Shown here piece after piece: positions 1 to 11,081 of a stretch of DNA of 64,000 nt. Source of the DNA: Mesostigma viride (taxonomy: Eukaryota > Streptophyta > Mesostigmatophyceae > Mesostigmatales > Mesostigmataceae); contig RPFO01000213.1 in assembly GCA_009746045.1 (NCBI GenBank), positions 226,564 through 290,563 of the forward strand. Direction: 5' to 3'. A program made the position numbers and the translations under genes. The notes under the pieces are model-generated. The model was given only the letters and a program-made list of their open reading frames with translations, was not told the origin of the DNA and made no database searches. The number at the start of each line of letters is the position of its first letter. The first letter of the stretch is position 1.

Positions 1-2
1 CG

Positions 3-686
3 GCCCAGGTCCGGAGCAAGGGTGTCTTGAAGCACATGAGTAGCGAATATTTACTCAGCGCAGTTCTGGATGCGCTGGGGCTGACGCCAGAGAGCCGTGC
101 CAATGTCAAGGCCGGTCTCGGCATGAAAATTGCGCTAGCCTCTTCCGTGGTAGTGGGCACCCCAGACGACCAGAAACGGTTCAACGCAGCCATGGCGCAC
201 CTCCGAGAGATGTTCAAGGACCGGGGCGGCCCCAGGCGTAACAACAAGCTGCCGACAGTTGCTCAGGTAAACCCTGTGCCTGCCTCGACCCCGCCAGCAG
301 CTTCTCTGTCGGACTTGACCACTCTTGTTACCCAGCTGTCCACGACGGTGGCCGACAACGTGGTGCGAATGTTGGGTGGCAAACGCCGAGCTCGCGGTGG
401 TCGGCACAACCAGAACGCGTCCAGCAAACGCGGGCCGGGAGGCGGTCAGGGCAAGCAGCCTCGCCAGGAGGGCGGCACTGGCAGGCAGCAACAGCAGCAG
501 GGTGGTGTCCCCAAGGAGAAGGTCGTCTGCGAGCGGTGCACCGGCGTGGGGCACACCGAGGACAACTGCACGCTGCGGCTGGACCTCGGCAAGGCGACTC
601 GAGTGTGCCGGCGCTGCTGGGCGGTTCGGCTTCCTGGACACGACCCCAACACATGCCGCGCCCCACGGCCAGCCATGCCCAAGTGA
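3..686 (+). CDS. gag: Copia-1 gag (nucleocapsid-like protein), left end open
   Basis: This is the Gag part of a copia-like LTR element that would package the element RNA. The frame is open to the left edge of the window, so the true start may lie outside; the first ATG inside is at 36. A basic Gly/Arg/Gln-rich stretch (about 390-520) precedes a CCHC zinc knuckle, CX2CX4HX4C, at 528-569. A second, looser cysteine/histidine cluster (CX2CX7HX4C) follows at 605-656. The frame ends at a single TGA (684-686), and the integrase frame continues in the same phase right after it, so gag and pol are separated only by this stop. The zinc knuckle makes the Gag call firm. The family assignment rests on the downstream RT and RNase H. 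Confidence 0.8.
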   Translation, partial: AQVRSKGVLKHMSSEYLLSAVLDALGLTPESRANVKAGLGMKIALASSVVVGTPDDQKRFNAAMAHLREMFKDRGGPRRNNKLPTVAQVNPVPASTPPAASLSDLTTLVTQLSTTVADNVVRMLGGKRRARGGRHNQNASSKRGPGGGQGKQPRQEGGTGRQQQQQGGVPKEKVVCERCTGVGHTEDNCTLRLDLGKATRVCRRCWAVRLPGHDPNTCRAPRPAMPK

Positions 687-1875
687 CGTCATAGAGGTGA
701 TGTGTGTCGCGGTGAGTCGGCTAGGCGTGAGGATGCTGTGCCTTGTAGTCCTAATGTTCCCACGTCAGTGGTTCAGAATGGAAGTGCAAGTGCTGCAGCT
801 GATCAGGAGTGCGTGCCCAGCGTGGTCGCAATAGAGCCTGAACACGCCCTTCCGGAGCTCACCCCTTCAGGTGAGATAGTGCCGGCAGATGCCGAGGTAG
901 CCCCTCACGTAGACGTGGAGTTGGGTCGCCGCCTCAGTAAGGCCTCACTAGAGCACATTGCCGACAGGAATGCACATGCAGAGAGCTTGGCGGGGCAGGT
1001 GCCTAGCATAGAAGGGGATGGCACCACCCCCACGGCCATAGGATTGCGGATGCTTGCTCACCAGATTCACCTTGCGGTGGGTCATGTGGCGGGGCAAACG
1101 CTAGACTGGGCGACTCGGCTTATGGGGGCGCCGGGGTTGAAGGTCGCTCAGGCGGAGTTAGAGGAGTGCCACGCATGCGCAAGTGTCAGGAAGAAGCGTA
1201 GGCGCTGGCATGCTAAGACTCCTTCCCCGTACCGGGGGAGGTTAGTGGGGGATGTCATGCATTTGGAGGAGGGGGACTATTATTTGGTCTTGATGGATCG
1301 CTATACCAAGTTCCTAGCCATCGAGCCCCTGCCAAGCATGGTAGAGGAGTCCTTGTGGCGGGGGCTGCGCATTGCCATGTCTCACTTCTTTCCCATTTCT
1401 GAGGTCATGTTGGACCAACAATTTGATTGCATTGTGGGGCGGGAGGGCTGTGAGATGGTGGTTATTGCTGGGCGGCAGGACCATGGCAACTTGGGGCTGA
1501 TTGATAGGCACATCTGACAGCAGCGTATTACTTTAGCGTATTACTTTAAAAGGGCATGGCAGCCAAGCAGCAGGCCAGCGGGTTAGGATTCAAGCCCGCA
1601 GGGCAGCCTTATGCACAACGCGCGCTGTGGTGCCGCTTGCTCATGGACAAGTACAACAGCCAGGTGCTTTTCAAGCTGCCCCAGGGACTAGGTCTTATTA
1701 CCGCGCGGGGGCTGCAGTCGGGCATTTACCCTCCGGACGTGGCAGACCATTGGGAGGCCCACCTCGCTACCACCGCTGAGGTTAGGCGGCAGTTAGACCG
1801 CACCCAGCCTGACTTGTCGCAGGAGTGGGAGTTGGGGGAGTTGGTCTTGTTGCACAAGGAGAATTCCTTTGGCAA
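687..1875 (+). pseudogene. int: Copia-1 integrase, broken by a stop, a frameshift and the CACTA-1 insertion
   Basis: The frame continues directly from gag after its TGA. An HHCC-type zinc-binding region is visible: histidines near 1062-1086 and a CX2C pair near 1165-1176. A divergent integrase core follows, with candidate acidic residues near 1249-1275 and in the segment 1410-1425. An in-frame TGA at 1515-1517 and a shift of frame by about 1553 break the core next to a 13 bp tandem duplication (about 1522-1549). The C-terminal part runs from about 1556 and is cut at 1875 by CACTA-1. It resumes at 6484, where an SH3-like segment completes the domain. The third catalytic acidic residue is not clear; the expected Glu region reads more like Asp. 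The copy is therefore probably inactive. Confidence 0.65.
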
Positions 1876-1889
1876 CACTAGGAAGTCGG

Positions 1890-2245
1890 GTTCTGAGATT
1901 TTTCTCAGGAATCCTGAGATTTCCTGATTTTTTTCTCAGGATTCCTGAGATTTTTTAGGCTTTCCTGAGATTTCCTGATTTTTTTCTCAGGATATCAGGA
2001 GAAATCCTGAAAAACCCTGAGATTTTTCTCAGGATTCCTGATATTATTACACCACTTTCTCCTGAGAATCTTGAGAAGTGCCTGAGATTTTTCTCGCCAC
2101 ACACTGAGAAACACTGAGATTCCTAAAAAAATCCTGAGAAATCCTGAGATCCTGAGAAAACCCGCTGAATCAGAAAAAATCTGGAAAATCAGGACACTTA
2201 GCATGGCACAAAAAATCAGGAAAATCAGGACACTGAGCATGACAC
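1890..2245. repeat. Left subterminal repeat array of CACTA-1
   Basis: Many copies of a motif close to TCCTGAGATTTTT or its complement lie in both orientations, often as small palindromes (CTCAGGA/TCCTGAG). The mirror array is at the other end of the element. Confidence 0.85.
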
Positions 2246-2668
2246 TTGAGAACTCTCAAGTGCATGAAGACAGGACACTTATGCAATATATGTGGATGCA
2301 GAAATGATGCAGTTGACACACATGTTCATTGGAAATAAAGAAATATAATGCATGGTCCGGATTCTCCCGATTTCTGGCCTGCGCTGGTTGTCTCCTTGAT
2401 AATGCAGTGCGACAAGCACACAACAAGTTACATTACAGGCATCATTGCCAGAAATATAATCAATGCCACTCCTCATCATTGTATGCAGCACTGTCAGAGT
2501 TGTCCGCATAATTTACTACAGCACGCTGCCTCTCACTTCTCCTTTGTGAGGGAATGCATGCCTCACCGTTGCTGCTGAACGACGAAACACTAGCTATGTC
2601 ATCAGGGCTCGATGCGCTGACACTAGCCGCTGCCATGGACTTGCCAGCAGTGCGGCTCTTGCCACGCG

Positions 2669-3050
2669 AGCGGTTTGGTAGTGCAGCGGCTGTGTGTGGT
2701 TCTACCAAACGACTTTGAGAAATATGTGCCTACTCCATGGCCCCACGTGAGCACGTGCAAAACTCAAGGTATTGAAGAGGCCGCTATCAGCTCACATCAA
2801 TCGGAGCACTACAGAACAGCATTGGGGCAACTACAGAACAGCAACCCGCGACCTTCAACCATCTTTACGTCATCGCAGCTCCGTCCGGAGTCATGGTTCA
2901 TGGCGGCAAAGACGGGGTTCGGTATAGGCGCAGCATCACTTACATTCTGCAAGCGCCCCGCTACTTGCCCGATGGGGCCATGGAGTAGGCACATACTTCT
3001 GAAAGTCGTTTGGTAGAACCACACACAGCCGCTGCACTACCAAACCGCTT
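2669..3050. mobile_element. Small inverted-repeat (MITE-like) element inside CACTA-1
   Basis: About 76 bp at 2669-2744 is repeated in inverse orientation at 2973-3050 with few mismatches. The interior of about 230 bp has no convincing coding frame. Each arm also contains a nested inverted motif around CTACCAAACG. I could not find a clear target duplication, so the exact ends and the superfamily are open. Confidence 0.6.
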
Positions 3051-4899
3051 GAAGGCGGGTCAGAGCTAGTGATATACTATCTGAGCAAGTGACTTGACTA
3101 GTGCGAGACCCAAAGTGGAAATGCCGTGTCTATTCCGGCCTAACATGGCTGATGAAGGCGTTTATGGAATGGTGCGGCTAGGTGCAGGGTTGTGTTGCCT
3201 AACATGGCTGCTGAAGGCGTTCATGGGTGCGGCTAGGTGCAAGGTCGCGTTGCCTAATCGCAACCTTTCTAAATTTTTCGCTCGTTGGACCAACGGTCTA
3301 CCAGGTAACGGTTAAGAGAGGTAGGGCGCGAAGTTGAAAGTTTGGAACGGCACTGTCGTCATGCGGCTATTTCACGGCACCATAACGGCCTTTATTTCAG
3401 TTATGTTCAGTTCAGTTTATTCCCACGCCGGTTCCCTAGCCTTGCCCGTACCGGCTTCGGAATAAACGGATGCCGGAACCGTATCCTTGTTCCAATTTTT
3501 AACAGGCAGGTACTACTTCTATAAAGCCCGAACTAAGAGCTCTTTTGTAGAATGTTCTCACTGCCTAATTGCTTTAGTGACTTTGCGTTAATAATTGTCG
3601 GCTGTCAGTCTGTCAGCCAACAATCAGAAATCGTTGTCGCACTTTATAACCTGCTCCAATGGTTGTCCGGCAAAGTCAGGACCAAGCGTTTTCTAGGGTC
3701 TGGCAGGACGGCGGTTTTTTAAATGCCTGTGGCTTTCATTGGTGAATACTAGTTACTGTACCTGTAAATTTATCGGCAGTTTGCGGCTCCGACCGTTCTA
3801 AAAGGCTTTGAGACGAGTAGTAACCAGTGGAAAGGTAAGATGTCATGACAATACGGAAGATCGCTTGGCTGGAATCACTCGAGACATTCCGCCTGCCGCT
3901 GGCTACGGATGTGACCTAGTCGCAATCTTTTTTTTTGCGCAAATTCAAAAAAACGCGTTTGACGTAGCCCTAGCCGTTGTTCGCAGTCAAGTCAGTGCTG
4001 GGGCTAGCGGGCAGTGAGGGCACATACACGCTAGCTCGAGCGATGGGGCAACCGATTTCCATACGTAACCAATGAATGCAACCACCGAATAACAAGCGCT
4101 GCAGGTGTGGCAGCAGGGGTGGCAGCGAGAACCGCACTAGAAGCGGTTCTAGTAGCGACGACATGTGAGTGACATAAGTAACGGAGAATAAACAGAGCGA
4201 GATTCTGGAGCTATCCAAAACCTACAAGGCCGTCATGGACAGGCTGTGATCGAAGAGGAATGGAGCCGGGAAAATGAGCAACTGCGTAGCTGAGCAAGGA
4301 TACTTATGAGAATTGCTTGGCAGGTTGCATTGGAAGGCCCATAGACCGCAAAAGCGGCATTCTGAGCAAAAGCTGGTTTCTTAGTATAGCATGAACTCTG
4401 AATACTTGATTTCTTGTCCTCTTACATGCGTGGTCAATTTCATGAAGATGACCATCATGAAGTACCGTCCTTGGGCATTTTTGTGCGTACATGCCCGTTT
4501 GTTGTCAAAGCACGTCCATGCAGACCTGAATCCCATGCAAGCCCCAAGCGTCAATTGCGACTATCTTTGCAAAGGAAAAGCATCTAGACGTGTTCTGATG
4601 AAGCCAGTAAGGTCAAATGTTTCATGGTGCTTCCTCATAAGCCACATAGTAGATTAGATACTAACTTGGTTGGTCCATGCGTGAGTATGTGCATGTTGTC
4701 ATCAGTTTGCTACCTACTTTTTAATTACCTTGCCTACTTACTAGCTTTGTTATTGAAGGTATTTTCCTAATTTTGCACTGGAATTCATTCCTTACATCAC
4801 TACTATTCTTTCTCCCCTTTGCAATCGCAACAGGAGGGACGGAATGTTATCTTCTCCGCGGTCATGAGGTTGTCCCTTCTGCGTGGTAAGTGTCATAAA
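3051..4899. other. CACTA-1 interior without recognised genes
   Basis: Only short frames (under 90 codons) without known motifs occur here. A local duplication is visible at about 3140-3260, where a phrase containing CCTAACATGGCTG occurs twice. Nothing else was recognised. Confidence 0.5.
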
Positions 4900-5495
4900 G
4901 TTGATTAGTCCCTTGGTCCCTCACTTGCTCCTTGCTTCCTTGCATGCTTGCTTGCTGAGTTCGATAAACCCCTTGCTTCCTTGCATGCTTGTTTCCGTCT
5001 TTGCGTGCTTGCTTGCTTCTTTGCGTGGTTGCTTTCTTCCTTGATTAGGCCCTTGCTTGGTTGTTTAGCCGCTTGCTGAATTTGATTAGTTCCTTGCTTT
5101 ATTCCCTTGCTTCCTTGCATGCGTGCTTCCTGAATGTAATTAGTCCCTTGCTTCCTTTCTTAGTCCCATGCTTCCTTTGTAAGCCACTCTTCCTCGCATG
5201 CTTGCTGAATTTAATTAATGCCTTGCTTCCTTTGATATGACCTTGCCTACTTGGTTAGGCCGTTCCTTCCCTGCATGCTTGACCACTTGCTGAATGGAAT
5301 CAGTCCCCTGATTCCTTTGTTAGGCCCTTGCTTCCTTTGTTAGCCCCTCTTCCTTGCATGCTTGCAATTGCTTGCTTGCTGAATCTAATAAGTCCCTTGC
5401 TTCCTTTGTTAGGCCCTTGCTTCCTTATTTAGCCACTCTCGTCCTTGCGCGCATGTACGCTTGCTTGCTGAATTCAATTAGTCCCTTGCCCTGAA
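4900..5495. repeat. CTTGCTTCCTT-type minisatellite in CACTA-1
   Basis: Irregular tandem units are built around CCCTTGCTTCCTTTGTTAGG and GCATGCTTGCTTGCTGAAT. Unit lengths vary. Open frames across it reflect the repeat and not a gene. Confidence 0.8.
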
Positions 5496-6084
5496 GAAAT
5501 TTAGTCTAGTTACCCTGGAGCTTCACAGTTAATAAACGTGTTTTCCCTTTTTCAATGCATCGGTCATATGCAATGTCGTGGTTTCTTGGTCTTGCACATC
5601 TCAATAATGGCGGTGCTAGGCTTTCACTTGGGTCACCCTTTCAATGTTTTGTACCAGTCAGAAGTATCTTTTTTTATGCCGAGCATGATGTTGTTTGCTA
5701 TGCCTTTGGTCTGGTTAGGTGTACATGTGCACATGCTGCAGCCCAGCGTTTCTAATCATGGTCCTGTTTAATGCTGTTTTTCCCCCTTCCTGGTTTATGC
5801 GTGCAGGTAAATGTGCAACGAAGCACAGTTTGGCAGAGTATATGAAGAACCAAATGATCTACAAGATCTGCCAAACGATGAAGAAACAATCCTCTTTTTG
5901 TTGTGATTTATTTTTTGCCTATGAATAAAAGATTTTTTAAATAATATTTATCAATGTAATAAATGCACTGATTGTGAGTCATGCCCCTGTTGTAATCATC
6001 TTGCATTGTCGTATTTCTGACGGTCCCTGATAACACCATTTTTTTGTCCCAGAATGGCTGGAGAATTCGCCTGTGCATGTTCTT

Positions 6085-6460
6085 GATTTTCTTGAGATTC
6101 TACTCGTTTTTTTGTCCTGAGATTGTCCTGAGATTTTCTTGAGATTCTACTCGTTTTTTTGTCCTGAGATTGTCCTGAGATTTTGTCCTGAGATTGTCCT
6201 GAGATTGTCCTGAGATTTTCACTACAAAGTCAAAATCTCAAGACCTGAGTTTTTCACCAGAAATCTCAGGACCCGAGGTGTGCACTTACCAGATTTTGTG
6301 AAGACGAAAAAAATCAGGAAAAATCAGGACAATCTCAGGAAAATTTAAGAAAAATCTCAGGACAATCTCAGGACAATCTCAAGATATCTCAGGATTTCTC
6401 AGGATTTCTCAGGATTTCTTAAAAAAAAACTCAGGACAATCTCAAGATATCTCAGGACGA
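6085..6460. repeat. Right subterminal repeat array of CACTA-1
   Basis: More than ten copies of a GTCCTGAGATT-like motif are followed by its complement (AATCTCAGGAC, also AATCTCAAGATATCTCAGG). This mirrors the left array. Confidence 0.85.
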
Positions 6461-6481
6461 ATTTTTTCCGACTTCCTAGTG

Positions 6482-9070
6482 AAGCGGGGGCAGATGCAAG
6501 GGCCAGGCATGGTGGTGGATTTGGACTGGGTGCATAGGCGGGTGAAGGTGCACTGGGAGCATAGGGACTATCTCATCCCGTGGGATAAGGTGTATCGGTA
6601 CAAGGCGTCCGATGCCCAGGTCCAGGCGGCCAAGGAGCACAGCCGCCAGCTCGGTTGGGATGTGGATAGCCGGCCGGCCAAGCGGGCCCGGCTGGAACCT
6701 GTCCTACCCACCCCACTTGGGGTGGCTGTGCATGATGCGCTTGTTGCCCACCCCCCTGCAGGCGCCGCGCCGGAGCAAGTCCCCGGGGTCGACGCGGGGG
6801 TGCTACCTCCGCCCCTCCCCGCGACCCCAGCAGCGCCCACCGTGGCGGCGCCAGACACATCGTCAGGCGCGGGCGTGGGCTCCCAGCTGGCCCACGTCCT
6901 CCGACAGCTGCTCCAGGCGGACAAGCTCAAGGCGGCGGCAGCGGGGGGTGCGGCACAAGTCAGCTGCGTCATGCCAGATAAGTGCCCCACCGTTGTGGCT
7001 GAAGCTCATGATGTTCCCTCTAGGCATATTGCGGCCATAGATACCATGGCAGGGGTGTCTATCACGAGCCCGGCGGCGGCCGAGGCCTATTACCCTTTGC
7101 TGCCCAGTAGTTGGAAGGAGGTTGCGGGGTTTGACGGGCAGCGGGCCTATAAGGTGGCTGGGCAGGTGCTCATGCCCATCCTAGGGGTAGATGTCCCTGT
7201 GCAAGTGCTAGAGGGTTACAAGGGGATCACCCTCATAGGTAACCCTTTTGTTTCCCTCCCCGGGTTTTCTGTGTCAGCCGGCTTGGTGACCCTCGAGGGG
7301 GTGGGGAGCATAGGATTATACCAATATCACGTAGCGCTTGCAGCCCTCACGGGCCGGGGTTCCCCCGAGGCTATTAATCACCCTGAGGATTATGCCACTG
7401 CAGTAGGGGCCATTCGCGGGGCGGAATATACGGCAGAGCCGCTGGTAGCCGATGTCACGCAGCCGCAGAAGTGTCACCCCAGCAGTCTTGGCATTTTTCC
7501 TTGGAGCATCGCCACTAAATCTCCTATTAGTTATCCGCAGTTTAAGGAGGACTGCCGGGACCCTGTCAAGTTCCATAAGTGGCGCGCGGCTTTCTTGCGC
7601 GCGCAGCTGGAGTGGGCGATGTATGGGGTGTATGGGGAGTTGATGGAGGTGCCGCAAGGGGCGGTAAAGCTGAACTTGAAGTTTGTGCTCAAGTATAAGC
7701 AGGTCCTCCCCACTGACCCTGTCACATTTCATGTACGGCCCTGTGTCACGGAGTTTAGGGGCTCGTCTGAGTTGTCGGAGGAGGAATTGTTTACGCCCGG
7801 GCTGTCGCAGACCACTAGCCGGGTGTTAACATCGGTGTTCTTGGGGCTGTTGGATCGGGGGTTGGACTATGCTATGGCCTGCTCAGATTTTCAGCGGGCC
7901 TTTCTCCATAGCGACCCGGCAGTGGCCGAGGAAGTGTGGCGTGGCACGGTGTATGTGGTCAAGGTCCCTTTGGTGTGGCAGGGGGAGCTGCGGTGTGTGT
8001 ACTTGCGGCTTCTCCTTGGTGTGGAGGGCCTGCAGTCTAGCCCCATCATCTTTCGCAAGACGGCTGAACGCATCTTTGCTAGCATGGGGGCGGTGTTTTC
8101 CCGCATCGATAGCAACCTCTTTCACATCCACACACCCAACCCACACGAGCCCGCGTTCATGCAATGGCATGGGGATGACTGGCGGCTTATTGGACCCCGG
8201 GCGTGGGTCCGGCAGTTCATAACCGCTGTGGCCAAGCTTTTGCCCACTAGCCGCACGTTGTGGCTGGACCCCGACACCCCCGTCCCTTTCTGTGGCCTAA
8301 CCTACACTTTGCGCCGCACACCGGTTGGCTGGTGCATTGACATGGCGGCCAAGCAGGAATACGCCGACAAGCTCGCGCAATCGCTGCCTGAGCGGCTGGA
8401 TGCGTCCGCGGGACCGCACTTGCGCGGCCAGCTGGGGTGGCTCGCGGGCACGGTGCGACCCGACCTGTCCATCTACGCGCGTGCGCCCGACGCCGTGCTT
8501 GCGGGCATGGGAGCGCAGCATCTTCGGACGCAAGTCTTGGCGTCACCGGGCCTGCGGGTGTGGGGGGTTGATATCACCCGCCCGGTGGCAATGACCATTT
8601 ACTCTGACGCGAACGTGGAGTCGCGTACCATCACGCAGCTGCGCGCGCGGGAGGCGGCCATCTTTTTTCTTGATAGCCCCACTGGGCAGCCCACTATTGT
8701 CGACTGGTATAGCCGCATCCATCAGCGGGTAGTGGTAGACAGCAATCGCGCGGAGTGTCGCGCGTTCATTTCCGCTGTCGACCATGCGTGTTATGTGCAG
8801 CATCTTTTGCAATGGATTGCGGATAAGGCCCGCGTGGCGCTGTCGCTCCGCATGCGGCTGTGCACAGATAGCAAGTCAATAATTGAGTTTCTGAATAACC
8901 CGCTCGCCTCCACCACCAAACTCGATTACCTTGTGTTGGCCGAGTCCGCCATGGTGTTGGATGAGCGGCGGTGGATCCCCGAGAGCAAGAATCTTGCCGA
9001 TGCCTTGACCAAGCCAGCGATGCTGTCGGGGCCTCAGTACAAGCTGCTGCGGCAGCTCATGATGACATGA
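6482..9070 (+). CDS. pol: Copia-1 pol: integrase C-terminus, protease-like domain, RT and RNase H
   Basis: This long intact frame completes the integrase with an SH3-like segment (about residues 1-45). A Pro/Ala-rich linker follows, then a possible aspartic protease domain starting with a DTMAG motif near 7040, where DSGA or DTGA would be usual. Next is a divergent copia-type reverse transcriptase: motif A has SDFQRAFLH near 7886, and the catalytic box reads WHGDD near 8168 in place of YVDD. The C-terminal RNase H keeps its acidic residues (SDA near 8606, AECR, TDSK near 8867, then NLADALTK). Standard copia order is Gag-PR-IN-RT-RH; here no protease is visible before the integrase. The protease call is inference, the RT and RNase H calls are firm. 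The first codons at 6479-6481 belong to the CACTA end, not to the gene. Confidence 0.8.
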   Translation, partial: KRGQMQGPGMVVDLDWVHRRVKVHWEHRDYLIPWDKVYRYKASDAQVQAAKEHSRQLGWDVDSRPAKRARLEPVLPTPLGVAVHDALVAHPPAGAAPEQVPGVDAGVLPPPLPATPAAPTVAAPDTSSGAGVGSQLAHVLRQLLQADKLKAAAAGGAAQVSCVMPDKCPTVVAEAHDVPSRHIAAIDTMAGVSITSPAAAEAYYPLLPSSWKEVAGFDGQRAYKVAGQVLMPILGVDVPVQVLEGYKGITLIGNPFVSLPGFSVSAGLVTLEGVGSIGLYQYHVALAALTGRGSPEAINHPEDYATAVGAIRGAEYTAEPLVADVTQPQKCHPSSLGIFPWSIATKSPISYPQFKEDCRDPVKFHKWRAAFLRAQLEWAMYGVYGELMEVPQGAVKLNLKFVLKYKQVLPTDPVTFHVRPCVTEFRGSSELSEEELFTPGLSQTTSRVLTSVFLGLLDRGLDYAMACSDFQRAFLHSDPAVAEEVWRGTVYVVKVPLVWQGELRCVYLRLLLGVEGLQSSPIIFRKTAERIFASMGAVFSRIDSNLFHIHTPNPHEPAFMQWHGDDWRLIGPRAWVRQFITAVAKLLPTSRTLWLDPDTPVPFCGLTYTLRRTPVGWCIDMAAKQEYADKLAQSLPERLDASAGPHLRGQLGWLAGTVRPDLSIYARAPDAVLAGMGAQHLRTQVLASPGLRVWGVDITRPVAMTIYSDANVESRTITQLRAREAAIFFLDSPTGQPTIVDWYSRIHQRVVVDSNRAECRAFISAVDHACYVQHLLQWIADKARVALSLRMRLCTDSKSIIEFLNNPLASTTKLDYLVLAESAMVLDERRWIPESKNLADALTKPAMLSGPQYKLLRQLMMT

Positions 9071-9369
9071 CTTTTTTTTTTACCGTGTGACCTGTCGTCT
9101 TTTTGCATGGGAATGGGCGCTTCTTTCATCTGTGAATACATTTCCCTAGACCTGACAGGCGGCCAGTGTGCCTAATAATGATGCATGTGGTGCAGTTGCA
9201 CCCAAGTAGAAAAGGAGGCCGGGAGCAAAGCCCGGGTGTTTTTGGCGTGCTCAGATCCCAGCGTAGGGCACCCTCCTTGGGGTTTAGGATTTGGGGACGG
9301 TCAGTGTGCCGTTACGTGTTTCTCTACTTGAACGTACGTAGGGTCAGTGCTACCCTATTGCCCCTCGCT
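9071..9369 (+). other. Copia-1 3' non-coding region, probably including LTR sequence
   Basis: It follows the RNase H stop and has no coding frame worth calling. The 5' LTR lies outside the window, so the 3' LTR cannot be delimited by comparison. The sequence appears to continue after the piggyBac-like element at 11082. Confidence 0.4.
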
Positions 9370-9373
9370 TTAA

Positions 9374-11077
9374 CCCCTAAATGGTCTTGCTGCCGATTTT
9401 CCGCCAAAAAGTGACTTACAGCCGATTTGTCGGCACCTACTCGGGGGACCAGTTTGCAAGAATACTATTGGGAATTAGGAAACGTTTAGCTGAGAAGAAT
9501 GAAAGTTTATAAGTTTCTCCAGAACATGATACTAGGGTTTGCTATATTTTGACCAAGTTTAACAGATGTTCCAGACCGTCAAAGTACAAGGGGTCAGGGT
9601 ACTTTTTCACGTACAACGTGCATTCCGGAAAACGACGACCTGGCCATGGCGGCTTGCGCCCACGCATGGCATTTACGTTTTCGTTCGAAATTTCTGACCA
9701 AACTTAGGATATTGATTTTATACGTCCTAAAGATCATACAGGCCAATTTTTGGTTCGCGGGAATGCCATTTGATAGGTGTCGGCAGCGTTCTTGCTGGAA
9801 AAAACTGCGATCAGGCCGGACGATAGAAACGTTGACAGCAATACCTTCAGTTCCGGCGTATTTTAAAGGATATATCGGTTTCTTTTTACTTTTTATGATA
9901 CATAGTAGTCGTAAACGTGCAAGGGTGGCCAGAAATCGCCGAATCCAGCGACCATGCTGCACAACTTTGGTGTGCCGAAATGCGCCATTTTGCGGCCACC
10001 GCCTGGGCCAAGGTAACGCCATCCATGCCTGGTAAAGCTTTAAGCATCGTTTTCCTATCGATGTTTGACGTTTATATATACGTTCTAGCTTGTGTAGCAC
10101 ATTCTTTTTGCATTATTCATGCTCTTTCTTGACCCTGGCCTGGCCCCTTTCTAAAACACCCTTCTTAGATGCTTCCCTCAGTGAGTTGACCTGCCACAGG
10201 GTGATGGTGATAAGTTTTAGAGGCCGTATGGGTTTGAATACCTCCATATATGTTTGTTATACATTTCCCACACACATATTGCATGAGTGTGAGGCAGTTG
10301 GCTGGTCTCTGTGGCATCATCAAGCATGTAACCGGTGAGTAGAAGCTTCCCATTGTCAGCATGTGCCACCAGGTGTGCTGGCCATCACCTGGAAAGCTAT
10401 AGCAGCTTAGGCCTAGTTTATCCTTGCTAGGGCAGGCTGAAATAGGCTTAAAATCACTAGTTTGTTGGTGGCTGCCTCCTAGAATGCATGCCTTGCGTAG
10501 GGTATCCGTACCACGTTACCTACGTGCATGGACAAGGTGGCACCTGCACATAGGTGCCATGTAAGGGCAGTGTGATGATGCAGTTATGTTTCCCCATCAT
10601 TGTGGAAGGGAAATGTATTGTTTGGCATGGTTGGGGGCCATATTAGTAGGTATTAGTAGGTAGTATGCCCACTCCTACCCCCTTGGTTGCTTTTTACCAA
10701 CGGTACCCCTATGGGCTGTACTGGGTGTAACTGCTGGTATACCCACCCAAATGATGACCCCAATGGCTCAAACTGTTCAGCAACTAATTGTTTATCATCC
10801 CTGAAGTGGTAGGTGCCTAGCTCTTACAACATAATTCAAAATGCACATTCTACCAAAAATGAAAACGCTCGTCTTGACCCCCCTGACTTTGACGGCAGTT
10901 ATACATGGCCTACGATGAATATATGTGAGGTTGTGATATATCATGGCTTAGGGCAACTCATGGACATGCTTGCCCCCCAAGGACAGCCATTGGATATTGC
11001 TAGGTTGTACAGGGGCTGGTTTACAAAATAGGTGAGTTACTGCCGATTTATCGGCAGCATTTCCGCCCATTTAGGGG
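9374..11077. mobile_element. piggyBac-like non-autonomous element, copy 1
   Basis: The element begins CCCCTAAATGG and ends with its complement CCATTTAGGGG. It is flanked by TTAA on both sides (9370-9373 and 11078-11081), the hallmark target duplication of piggyBac elements, whose ends also begin with C-rich repeats. The inverted similarity extends imperfectly inward (TGCTGCCGA and the TCGGCAGCA complement). A second copy in inverse orientation lies at 50594-52291. No DDD transposase frame is visible; the longest frames (about 130 codons) lack motifs. A 72-codon frame near 10813-11031 is similar in the second copy, but overall nucleotide similarity can explain that. Confidence 0.8.
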
Positions 11078-11081
11078 TTAA

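Larger units (their letters stand above)
1876..6481. mobile_element. CACTA-1: CACTA/EnSpm-type DNA element inserted in Copia-1
   Basis: The ends are perfect 14 bp inverted repeats beginning CACTAGGAAGTCGG. They are flanked by a 2 bp duplication, AA (1874-1875 and 6482-6483). Removing the element and one AA joins the two halves of the Copia-1 integrase in frame, which proves the insertion. Both ends carry dense arrays of a short subterminal motif, a known trait of CACTA elements, where such repeats bind the transposase. Between the arrays (2240-6060) no transposase-like frame is visible, only short open frames without recognisable motifs, so this is probably a non-autonomous copy. Superfamily is inferred from CACTA ends plus subterminal repeats. 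The usual target duplication is 3 bp; 2 bp is less common. Confidence 0.85.

Noticed and set aside
4905-5120. Gln/Lys-rich minus frame in CACTA-1
   Set aside because: Antisense of the CTTGCTTCCTT minisatellite.
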